Source: Thermomicrobiales bacterium
GTDB lineage: Bacteria; Chloroflexota; Chloroflexia; Thermomicrobiales; UBA6265
Length of the DNA stretch: 64,000 nucleotides
Reading direction: 5' to 3'
NCBI GenBank assembly: GCA_041390825.1
Contig: JAWKPF010000006.1
Location: 124,001-188,000 of the forward strand
How positions within the stretch are numbered: the stretch's first letter is position 1; each line of letters begins with the position of its first letter. Shown here one piece after another: positions 20,140 through 29,554 of this stretch. The notes beneath the pieces are model-generated. The model made no database searches. It worked only from the letters and a program-made list of their open reading frames with translations, and was not told the origin of the DNA. A program made the position numbers and the translations under genes.

Positions 20140-21547
20140 GGGGTGCTACATGATGTAGCCATGCGCGGCAGGACCGCGCGGAACGCGTATCCACGTGGCA
20201 TCGACGAGGGTGTCAAGTCGAACGTGGTTTCCGGCGTCACCGACGCATCGACCGCCGCGATCAACCCGTCGAACCACACACCCGATGCTGCGATCATGGC
20301 TGCGCCAGTCGGCGTTGCGGTTGCGCACCTTGCGGATCGGCCGGTCGAGCACGCCCGCGCGGATGCGCAACCAGGTCTCGCCTGCGCCGCCGCCACCGCG
20401 GTGCTGACGGCCACGACCCTGCCCGCCGAGAGCTTCTCCTCCACCAGGTCGAACGCCATGCGCTCCAGATAGGCGACCCTTTCCAGCGCCGAAGAGTAGC
20501 GAATGAGGTCGTCCGGACCGTCGTAGCCGAAGCCAGTCGCGCTGTGGAGATGAATGGAAAAAGCGCTCGCCGGCGTCACGAGAGCAAGGATAGTCGACCT
20601 CCCGCTGGGGAATGACGTCTGCCGCAAGCCGGTCGAGCCTTCGCCTGTCGCGATCCGGGAACCATGCCGAAACCCACGCTGCGCCAGTATTGCTCGCCGC
20701 GCCCGGCATCCACACTTCGCGGATGCCGGTATTGTAGATGCGTCCAAGGGTCGCGCACCGGGTCGAGCGTGGTTCCCTGATGACGAGCGTGGTGTCAGAT
20801 GGTCGAGTTCCACTCTGCCGAGCCGCACCGCTCCGGCGCTCTTCACCTGCGCAGCGCAACCGCCGGCCATGCTGAGCATCACGGTAGCCCGGCTGGCAAT
20901 CCCGTCGCCGCGGTCGTGGACGGCCGCCGCACGCGCCCGGCAACCCGTCCCTGACACTCCCACCCCAGGCAACATATCGGGATCGATATCGAGCGCCTGC
21001 AAGACGTCGAGCGGCCATGCATTGCGGGTCAGATCGAATCCGACTTCAGCGCTGTCGTCTGGTCGGTTAGCGCCCATTCACGGTCAGCTTCCCGATCAGG
21101 AAATCGGCTGATGCCGCCAGGTATGCATGCGTCCGGCCAGCTCGGGATGCTCCCGGGCGCTGAACCAGACGATTTTCGGCAAGCCCCAGGAAACATTGCG
21201 CCCAATCCTGGGAACGCAGTCGATTTCAGCGGCAACTTCGGCGGCACGCCGATCGCTGCACATCAGGGCGGGAGCAAGCGGTTGCCAGGCGGCATCGAGG
21301 GGGAACGACTGTCCCCGACGTCGATGTCACCGAAACGCCGGCAATCTCCCGATCTCCCAGCGAACCCGTCAGGCGCCGCAAACATTGGGCAACTGCGGAC
21401 CACCATTCCTCCGGTTGTTGCTCCGGGGCCGGACCAGTCGCCAACGAATCACCGGTTTCCGAAGCAATGAGCATTCCACCGGGACGCTACGATCAGGCAG
21501 CCCTGGGTGCCGACATCGAGGCCGATGACGACCGCCTCGGCCTTCAT
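20140..21547 (-). pseudogene. Broken FGGY-family carbohydrate kinase
   Basis: Minus strand. The start MKAEAVVIGLDVGTQGCLIV at 21547 is the FGGY phosphate-1 motif. Later fragments: AREHPELAGRMHTW (in another frame), SGFDLTRNAWPLDVLQALDI, WNSTIGTTLVIREP-like, GRIYNTGIREVWMPGAASNT with GAAWVSAWF, SALERVAYLERMAFDLVEE and ASGVWFDGLIAAVD. The order spans both FGGY domains of about 460-480 residues. The start overlaps the stop of the rhamnulokinase remnant by ATGA, so the two were one operon. Sugar specificity is unknown. Confidence 0.8.
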
Positions 21548-23025
21548 GCCGGGTTCGACTGGGCAAACTGGATGCGATATCTCGTACTCGGCTTGTTACC
21601 GGTCGGTATCCGCCGAATCGAACCGCTGGATCGCGCGTTCTCCGCAACCAGCGCCGCTCCCTCCTCCAACGACTCGATCTCTCCGGCGGCGAGCATCTGG
21701 AGCAGCACGTTGCCGATAGCGGTCGCCTCCGACGGTCCAGCCCACACCGGGCGGCCGAGCGCGTATTCGCCATCGCCCGGTAGAGCGGGGCGTTTCTCGA
21801 CCCACCGCCGAGCACATGCAATCCGGGAAAGCGCGTTCCGGCCGCGCGCTCGATCGTCTCCAGCACAACGCGGCTTTTCATCGCCAAGCTGTCACGGTGA
21901 TGCACTGCAGGATGGCGTCGGGGAGCCGTTCGGGTCGAGACGAGCCACAGCGCCGATGGCTGCTGGCAGATCGGGCGGGTCGACCAGGCGCGTTGCCGGA
22001 CTGGATGAAGCTGCGCAGGGGAGCCGCCTCTTCGATGAGGCTGAACCATCCGCGTGATCGAACCGAACACCCCGATTCCCCAATGCGTGCGGCATTGTTC
22101 CAGCAACCAGAGTCCCATGATGTTGCAAGGCAGAACGCCAGGTGCTGCCGACCCCGCCTGTTGGCGATGTTGGCGCGAAACGCCGCTTCTGAGACGATCA
22201 AGGGTCCACGATCGTGCCGAGCAGTCCCCAGGTGCCCAGGCTCGTGGAAGGTGCCTGGTTTGCCCTCGGTGGCGATCATGGCCGAGGCGGTGTCGTGCTC
22301 GGCAATCGCCACCGCGGCAATACGCGGCGCGCTCCAGTTCCTGCAAGGATGCTCTCACGCAACCTCCCACCTGCCGACCCCGGCGAGATCACGGCGCGAA
22401 GATGTCGCGCGGCAACCCGACCTGGGCGAGCAGGTTGGCATCCCAATCGTTCGTCTCGATCGAGAGGCATTATGATGTGGACGCGATGGTGTATTCGTTC
22501 TGCTTCTCCCGGTCAGGAAAAAGCGCAGTGCAAGTCGGGCGTCATGAGCAACGTGCGCGCGTTCTCCACCTGCCAGGGACGTTCGTCCCCTGCAAGCGGA
22601 TGAGCTGACGATGTGTTGAACGACAGGCTTTGGATCCCGGTGGCGATAGAGGTCCGCTGGTGAGATGGGTGCGAAAAAGCTCGGCTTGCATGGAACGCTT
22701 CTTCGCCCATATCGCGATAGTGGTAGGGATTGGTAAAGGAGCTGATCCAGTGGCGTCGAGCAACCCATAGTCGAGCCCCAGGTATCGATCCTGGAAGCCG
22801 TCAGGGATCAGCGAGCCGTGGGGCGCGGCTTTGCCGATGGCGAACTTGATCTCGCCCAGCAACCGCAAGATGTCCCAGTGAATCCGCCGCCGAACGCGCC
22901 GTGGATTTGAAAGCGGCGCACTCGCCGCGAAACTCGAGTTGACCGTTGCGCAGCGTGCCGAGCATAGCCCGTCCGCTGGTGGCGGCTTCAGATCGATGGC
23001 GAGATGGCCTACCGGATGCGTCCTT
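21544..23025 (-). pseudogene. Broken rhamnulokinase-like kinase
   Basis: Minus strand fragments in order: GHLAIDL and AMLGTLRNGQLEF, WDILRLLGEIKFAIGKAAP, YGLLDATG, GEEAFHASRAF, TSIATGIQSLSFNT, AGDERPWQVENARTLLMTPD, VAEHDTASAMIAT-like, VSEAAFRANIANR, IMGLWLLEQCRTHWG, HVLGGGSRNAPLYRAMANT and WAGPSEATAIGNVLLQMLAA. This is the RhaB order, including the late 'GGS.N..L.....' and 'GP.EATA.GN' motifs. RhaB phosphorylates L-rhamnulose. No other rhamnose genes remain nearby. At least eight shifts break the frame. Confidence 0.85.
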
Positions 23026-23239
23026 CGGCTTCGCTGTCGCGCCCGATTCGGATGCACGGAATAATGCCGAATTCGGGCTCGAGCTGTCAGCCTGTGCCTC
23101 GCTGGCTACGCTGGCTCACTCGACGATGCGTGTTGGCAAACATCCCCGCTTGGGGCGCTTCGGGTCCCGATCGCCCCCAGAGCGCGGAGCGAAGCCGACG
23201 GGAAACGGAGAACGGGAGCGCTTCAGGAATGGTCCGGAC

Positions 23240-24441
23240 TCAATCCATGCCCGGATCGACCGCTACGGAGATGAGCATCAGGGTCACCGGGTGTTGGAGG
23301 TATTCCGCAGTGTGACGTCGCACCCGCCTTCGATCCACACGCCATGATCCGCATCGAGCGCCACGACTTCTCTCAGCGATGAGCGGCTGTCCATTCTCGC
23401 CCCGTACCGCTACCGGCGGCGGATCCCGAGCTTGCCACCTGACCCCGTCCATGCTCGCGCCGGCCAGCAGCTCGACACCCGCGGGCAGCGTCAGCAGGAC
23501 GGTGAAATGTTACTTCGGCGAACGATCCGCGTGGGCCGGTACACGAGGTTCGATTCCGGTCCAATAGGCATGCCGCTCCAAAGTTCCGTTTTTCTCCGCC
23601 ACTGGAATTGGTTCCCGATCTGGATGGCGCATGGCTCTGATCCGACTCACCCACGTGGGAAACGAGGTAGCGCAGTACCGGAACGTGAGTTCCATCTGCA
23701 GACCGCACGCGCACCTGCATGCCGCTCGGGATCGCTGCAGATCCGCCTTTTTCCAGCACCACGGGCGCGGCAATGGTTTGCCCATCGGACATCAGTAGCT
23801 TGGCCGATCCGGTCTCGACCAAGACGATTCCGGCCCCGGCCACACGCCACGCTTGCTCGTTTGATTCATCCAGCTCGAGGCGTGTCAGCGATGTGACCAC
23901 ACTGCAGCGAGCTGGAAATGTCCAGCGTCACCTGTCTGCGGGCCCGGTCACGTCCAGCCACCGCATTCCCGGCGCCCAGCGATCGACCACCAGGCCGCGC
24001 CCCACCCGGAGGACTTCGGCATGCGGCGCCGCTTCGGCATGCTCGGCGGCAAGTCCCGCGATCTCGAGTGTGCTCCGACTTCCACCCGCTGAACCTGCGC
24101 AATCAAGGTATTCCCAGACGCGTCGACGGCGCCACCCCTTGTAGCTGCGTGACTGGACGCGTTGCTCATCGCCTGAATCTCGGCCAGAAAGGCACCGCCG
24201 GCTGCACCACGCCCGAATCCGTGGTCATCCTGAAACAGTGGAGACAGCAAACCGGCCAGCAGGGCGGCCTGCTTTGCCTGCAAGCGTCGTTCAAAGCAGC
24301 ATAGAAGGTCTCACCCGTTTCCACGCTTGCCAGGGCAAGTGGCGCCCCGCCGGGATTCACCGAGCGAAACAGCGTGCTTTGGACGGTGAAACCAGCGAGC
24401 AGCACGAGTGCAAGGATGAGGGCAATTATCGTGCGTAGCAT
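23240..24441 (-). pseudogene. Decayed member of the membrane-anchored cupin-like family
   Basis: Minus strand, start MLRTIIALILALVLLAGFTV at 24441 (single membrane helix), then ETGETFYAALND, LLAGLLSPLFQDDHG, AWRVAGAGIVLVETGSAKL, GGSAAIPSGMQVRVRSADG and, at the end, ALDADHGVWIEGGCDVTLRN. The layout matches the intact gene at 37369-38577 and the frameshifted one at 27084-28281. Several indels separate the pieces. Confidence 0.8.
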
Positions 24442-24634
24442 GGCCTGGACTCCCTTCCGCGCATTCGCAGCGCAATCGGCTCCAAAGGCGCGTCATCCCA
24501 TTCTTGCCGGGGTGGATGGCGAACTCCCATGCGCAACGCTCACCGTTTACTCACAGGTTGCTTCATTTCCAGATGGCCGGAAGCTCGCCAGAAAGAGTGG
24601 TTCGGCGTGCGTGAAGCGCGGCAAATCGGGGCCG

Positions 24635-27064
24635 GTGATACTATTCCGTCAACTCCCAAAGCCCGATACGTACGCTCCGTCCGGACCACGCTACCCTGGA
24701 TCGATATTGACACCGCTCGGCGAGTTCCTCCTTTCCTATCGTGTGCGCGCGGGACTCAGTCAGGAAGCACTGGCCGAGGCATCCGGCGTGAGCGCGCGCA
24801 CCATCAGCGATCTGGAGCGCGGCCAGCGGCCTGGAGCGCATCTCGAAACCGTGCGGATGTTGGCCTCCGCGCTCGATCTTGCCCCGGAAGAACAGCTCCA
24901 GCTGCTGGAAGCCGCCCGCCCTTCCACGCGCAGATCCCACCCGTCCGCTGCCCCCATCCCCCCGCGCGCTTCCGACTTCCCCTGGGCCGATACCCTCCCC
25001 CGCCCAACGACCTCGCTCGTCGGCCGCATGCAAGAGCTCGATGCGCTCGCCTCCCTCGTCACCGCCCGCACCGGCGAAATCGTCACCATCATCGGCACCG
25101 GCGGCGTCGGAAAAACCCGGCTGGCGGTCGAGCTGGCGCACCGCGTGGCGCCCGCATTTCCCGATGGCGCCGCCTTCGTAGGGCTGGCGACTGTGCCCCA
25201 GGCCGAACTCGTGCCCGACGCCATTGCGCGCGCCCTGGGCGCCCCCAGTATCTTCCGGCTCACCGCTCTGCTCGCCTCGCGCGAGCTGCTGCTGGTGCTC
25301 GACAACATGGAGCACGTTCTCGATGCCGCGCCATTCGTGGCCGAGCTGAACGTCGCCTGCCCGCAACTCACCATTCTGGCGACCAGCCGCGTTCGTTTGC
25401 GCCTCTCGGCCGAACGGATCGTTCCGCTGGCGCCCCTTCCGCTCGCGGAGCAGAATGCGCCCCTGTCACAGGCACGCGACAGCGACGCGAACAAGCTCTT
25501 CGTCGAACGCGCTCGTCTCTCCAACCCCGAGGTGGACTTTTCCGAGCAGAACGCAGCCGCCATCAGTGAGATCTGCCGCCGACTGGACGGCATTCCGCTC
25601 GCCATCGAGCTCGCTGCCTCGCGCATGCGCGTGCTCACCGCGCCCACTCTGCTGCAGCGGCTGGAGCATCGCCTGCCGGTGCTGACCGAAGGCGGACGCG
25701 ACCTTCAGCTCCGCCAGCAATCGATGCGCGACGCCATCGCCTGGAGCTACGAACTCCTCTCGCCCGACGCGCAACACTTCCTCCGCTGGGCATCGGTCTT
25801 CGTTGGCGGCATTTCGCTCACATCGGCCGATGCGATCTGCGCTGCCCTCGGGTTTGGCCAGGACGCCACGCTGGAAATGGTGACCACCCTTTTCGATGGC
25901 GGCATGATCTACCGCATCGCAGCGGGAGATTCCTCGTCCCGTTTCCAGTTCTTCGAAACCATCCGCGAATTCGGACTCGATCAACTGGCAGCAAACGATG
26001 AGCTCGATACCGCCCACCGGTTCCATGCCGAGCATTTCCTGGCGCTGGCGCTCCAGGCCGATGAACTGCCCTTCGGTTTGCCTCCCCCAGGATGGGTCGA
26101 GCAGATCGATCGGGAACGAGCCAACATCGTCCAGGCCTTCGACTATCTCTGCCAACCCGCCACCGCCGAGCAAGCGGTGCGCTTTGGCGTCCAGATGGCA
26201 TGGTATTGGCGCAATCGTGGGCCGATGGCCGAGGGTCAGACGCGGATCGCGCGCGCGATCGAGCTCGCTCCCGAGCAGCCGATGATCGAAACGGCATATC
26301 TGCTCTTCGGCGCGGTCTATCTCATCGGGCCGTCGAGCGGCTATCCCGAAGCCGCGCGTCTGGCGCAGGCCACCATCGACATCGCCGAGCAGGTCGGGAC
26401 AACGGCCGACAAGGCGCTCGCCCTGCAATCGCTGGCCTATGTCGAAGAGCACTATGAGCACTTCGACCGGGCGAAGGCGTTGCACGAGGAATTGCTCCAC
26501 ATCTGGGAATCGCTCGACAACACCATCATGCAGGCGCTCTGTCTCATGCTCCTCGGTGGGCTGGAGTACGCGGATGGCAATCTCGACCGCGCCCAGGCGA
26601 TGGAAGAACGCGCGGTCGAGCTCTTCCTTCAGTTGGGGGACGTGCGCAATGCCGCCGCGGCCACCTGGTATCAGGGAATGTTCGCCTATGCCCGCAACCA
26701 GCTCGATGTGGCGGCAGAAAAATTCGATACGAGCCTGCGCCTCTGGCTGGAAGACGATAGCGAGCGTATCTGGTTCAAAGCATTCGTGGGCCTGGCGGAT
26801 GTCGCCTCCGCCATCGGACTGGTGGAACCCGCAGCCCGTCTGCTCGGGGCAACAGAAGCGCTCCTGCGGGTGCTGGGCGGCGAGTTGATGCCATTCGACA
26901 AACCGTTCGCTGCCCGTGCCGAATCGGCCTGCCTGCGCGCGCTCGAACCGGGCGCCTTCGCCGCGCTCAAGGAAGAAGGGACCGTTCTCACACCAGACGA
27001 ATCGCTCGCTGAGTCAGCCGCGATTCTTGCTGCCGCGCGGGCGTTCAGTCAGTCCGCTCCCTGA
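24635..27064 (+). CDS. XRE-HTH / NB-ARC ATPase / TPR transcriptional regulator
   Basis: About 809 residues from a GTG at 24635; a TTG at 24707 and an upstream frame to 24374 are alternatives, and the family usually starts only a few residues before LGEFLLSYRVRAGLSQEALA. The XRE helix-turn-helix (SQEALAEASGVSARTISDLE) is followed by an NB-ARC-like ATPase with Walker A IIGTGGVGKTRLAVELA, Walker B LLLVLDNMEHV, TSRVRL and GIPLAIELAASRM, then a winged-helix segment (FLRWASVFVGG) and C-terminal TPR-like helices. Such AfsR/'predicted ATPase' regulators couple nucleotide and ligand sensing to transcription. It is divergent from the cupin-like remnant at 24441, a possible target. Confidence 0.85.
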   Translation: MILFRQLPKPDTYAPSGPRYPGSILTPLGEFLLSYRVRAGLSQEALAEASGVSARTISDLERGQRPGAHLETVRMLASALDLAPEEQLQLLEAARPSTRRSHPSAAPIPPRASDFPWADTLPRPTTSLVGRMQELDALASLVTARTGEIVTIIGTGGVGKTRLAVELAHRVAPAFPDGAAFVGLATVPQAELVPDAIARALGAPSIFRLTALLASRELLLVLDNMEHVLDAAPFVAELNVACPQLTILATSRVRLRLSAERIVPLAPLPLAEQNAPLSQARDSDANKLFVERARLSNPEVDFSEQNAAAISEICRRLDGIPLAIELAASRMRVLTAPTLLQRLEHRLPVLTEGGRDLQLRQQSMRDAIAWSYELLSPDAQHFLRWASVFVGGISLTSADAICAALGFGQDATLEMVTTLFDGGMIYRIAAGDSSSRFQFFETIREFGLDQLAANDELDTAHRFHAEHFLALALQADELPFGLPPPGWVEQIDRERANIVQAFDYLCQPATAEQAVRFGVQMAWYWRNRGPMAEGQTRIARAIELAPEQPMIETAYLLFGAVYLIGPSSGYPEAARLAQATIDIAEQVGTTADKALALQSLAYVEEHYEHFDRAKALHEELLHIWESLDNTIMQALCLMLLGGLEYADGNLDRAQAMEERAVELFLQLGDVRNAAAATWYQGMFAYARNQLDVAAEKFDTSLRLWLEDDSERIWFKAFVGLADVASAIGLVEPAARLLGATEALLRVLGGELMPFDKPFAARAESACLRALEPGAFAALKEEGTVLTPDESLAESAAILAAARAFSQSAP

Positions 27065-27083
27065 CCGGCTTGGTCGCCCGCAC

Positions 27084-28281
27084 CTACGGCTTCTGTTGCG
27101 CGGCAATGAGGAAGATCGTCACCGCATGCGGCGATGTATTGCGGAGGATGACTGGCCCGCTCCCTTCTTCCACCCAGGCAGCATGACCGGCATCGATCCC
27201 CGCGAATCCCTCGACTTCGATCGCCCATTCGTTTTCGCCAACGATCGAGAAGTACGCGCCCGACCCCACGAGCTCGATTCCCGGGTCATTGGTTCCGGCC
27301 AGCAGCTCGGTCCCCTCCGGCAACGTGAACTCCAGCTCGCCCCCAGCCGGCAGCACCACCATCGCCGGCCGATGCTGCATGTCCGCCCCGGACCAATAGC
27401 GCGTTCCCCGCCAGAGCACCTGCTGGCTACCCACGGGCAGCGCATTGCTGCCCCTGGAACCGGTTCGCGCCGGGGTAGGATGCCGTCAGCCGTGTCACCC
27501 AGTAGAAAACGACCGAGACCGGCGCCCCATCAGCCGATCGGATCCGCGCTTGCGCGCCAGCGGGAATCGTCGCAAACGCGCCTGGTTCTAGCGGCGTGGG
27601 CGCCGTCCAACTCGCTTCGTGGATGAGTTGCAACAAGACCGACCCTGATTCGACGAACGCGATCCCAAACCCCTCCATGCGCCATGTCTGCTCGTCCGAA
27701 CCCGCCAGCCCGACCCGCAGCAGAGTCGTCGTCACCCCGATCGAGCTCGAAATCGCCGGGGGGTCGCCCTCGAAATCGCGCACCTCGAACCAGAGATCAC
27801 GCGGCGCCCACCGATCGACGATCTGCCCCTTGTGCACGCGCAACACTTCGAAATGCGCGCCCGGCAAACGCGGGCGCATCGTCAGCCCGGCCACCTCGAT
27901 CGTTCCGCCGGCCACCGGTTGCACATTCACGATCAGGTTGGCGCCTGCCGGCTCGATCGACACGACGTCGAGCCGCGCCTGCTGCCGCGCCGCGCCGGCG
28001 GCAACCAACGCATCCAGCAGTTCCTCACGCGTCAAGGTCGCCTCGGACTCCGAATCGTGATCGGCAAAGATGGGAGAGAGCAACGCACTCAACGACTCAG
28101 TGGACCCTCCCCCCAGCACGGCATTGACCTCGGCATAGAAGTCGCGCGCCGTCTCGATTCCAGCAGCATCTTCGGGCGCCACTTCGGCTCGTGACGCATC
28201 CAGCACAACCGTTCGCACGGTGAATCCCGCCACCAATGCAATCAGGAGGAGAATGGCCAGGCTCGCGCGACGCATATGCAT
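27084..28281 (-). pseudogene. Membrane-anchored cupin-like protein, frameshifted
   Basis: Minus strand. The first frame (28281-27427, 284 codons) has a membrane helix (LAILLLIALVAGFTVRTVVL), an SnoaL-like helical part (ETARDFYAEVNAVLGG, LLSPIFADHD) and the first cupin-like barrel (GIAFVESGSVLLQL, GAFATIPAGAQARIRSADG). The second (27434-27084) holds the second barrel (MVVLPAGGELEFTLPEGTE to GIDAGHAAWVEEG). Together they equal the 402 residues of the intact paralogue at 37369-38577, so a single shift between about 27430 and 27480 splits one gene. The second frame's GTG overlaps the first stop by eight bases; true coupling is possible but less likely. Confidence 0.75.
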
Positions 28282-28954
28282 ATGGTTCGCTTTCTGGTCG
28301 AGTTTCTGATCGATGCCGGTTGTTCTCGGTTCTGGACCGTCATCTCCCGCTCTGACGACCAGGCCGATTGCTCACGGCTGTTCGGAAGGACATCCGCAAC
28401 ACGAGCGGAACCTCGCGCTCCGTGCCTGCGGATCACGGATCGAGCGTGAAGGAAGATCGCTCCCCCACCACCGGTGCAGGTGAGCGGAAACGAGGGTGGC
28501 CGGACAACGGTAGGCCACGCGCGCTCCCACTCACCGCACGCGATGAAGCGGCAATTGACGAGAGATCTGCAACGTCGATGGGACGGCCGGGGCGCACGTG
28601 GAACGACTGTTTTGCCCAAACAGGATCGTGCAATGTCAAAGACCTCGCGAGTCAGGATCGAGGCGCTCAGTCTGAGTACGTGACATCCCGGCGGTCCGAC
28701 GCATCTGCGCTGCATCACAATCACCGCACCATCAGTATTCGCAATCCTGCCCGGCAGCACTACACCGAACACCCACCTTCTTCTCACCGGTTTCTTACCG
28801 GTCGCTGATTCGGTATCCCGCCGGTGACTCCGCGTCCGTTTGCGCACCCGCTCGAAGGACCATCTCCATGGAACGGATCGGACGCACCGCTCCGACCCCG
28901 CCATTGCCGCTATGCTGTCGGTGAGAACTCATCTTCGTTCGAGGAGCAGAGACG
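28282..28954. other. 673-base gap without a recognisable gene
   Basis: Open frames of up to about 220 codons exist on both strands but are arginine-rich and motif-free, as expected for chance frames in GC-rich DNA. It should hold the promoters of the cupin gene downstream and the divergent frameshifted gene. No clear box was found. Confidence 0.5.
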
Positions 28955-29503
28955 ATGCAGCGCACAACCGTTGGCACCTGGCGACAGGGCCTGATCGGCT
29001 TCACGGTTGCCGGAGCGGTGCTGATCGGCATATCGGAGTTCACTATCCGGGAAGACCGCCCGGCAGTGGCGTCCACGGTTGTCGCCGTGCGGGACGTGCT
29101 GGTGGAAGGCTCTCCCGAAGCCGCCGACGGGCAAGTGCTTCAGCTCGTGCGGTACGACATTCCACCAGGCGTCGTCTTGCCGATGCATACGCACCCCGGT
29201 ATGCAACTTGCCTGGATCGAATCGGGAGTCCTGACCTATCACGTCGTGGACGGCGGATCGATACCGGTCACGCGCGCCGCCCACGACGGCACTCCGGAAG
29301 CAACCGAGCTCATTGCCCCGGGCGAGACGACGGAACTGCACCCAGGCGACTCGGTGTCCGAGCTGGATGGCGTGGTGCACTACGGTGAGAACATCGGCCC
29401 CGATACGGTGGTCATTCTGGCTGCCACGTTGCTCGATCCCGACGAGCCGGCCAGCGTGGTCTGGACGCCGGTGGCTTCGCCAATGGCAACGCCGGCGGGC
29501 TGA
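28955..29503 (+). CDS. Membrane-anchored cupin protein
   Basis: 182 residues; GAGGAGCAGAGACG precedes the ATG. An N-terminal helix (IGFTVAGAVLIGISEFTI) anchors or exports it. The cupin core has PGVVLPMHTHPGMQLAWIES, giving HxH and a downstream acidic position, then GVLTYHVVDGG and the second motif PGDSVSELDGVVHYGENIG. The fold is a small beta-barrel, often metal-binding; substrate unknown. Convergent with the copper ATPase gene. Confidence 0.8.
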   Translation: MQRTTVGTWRQGLIGFTVAGAVLIGISEFTIREDRPAVASTVVAVRDVLVEGSPEAADGQVLQLVRYDIPPGVVLPMHTHPGMQLAWIESGVLTYHVVDGGSIPVTRAAHDGTPEATELIAPGETTELHPGDSVSELDGVVHYGENIGPDTVVILAATLLDPDEPASVVWTPVASPMATPAG

Positions 29504-29554
29504 TCCCGCCGCTCCGCGACATCAGAGCACCCGGTCGACCGCACGCACCGGAGC

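Noticed and set aside
23520..23575. tRNA-like T-loop (ggttcgattccgg)
   Set aside because: No acceptor or anticodon stem can be drawn around it and it lies inside recognisable pseudogene sequence.
24374..24634. Longer N-terminus of the NB-ARC regulator
   Set aside because: It overlaps the start of the divergent remnant and is unlike the family, which begins shortly before the HTH.
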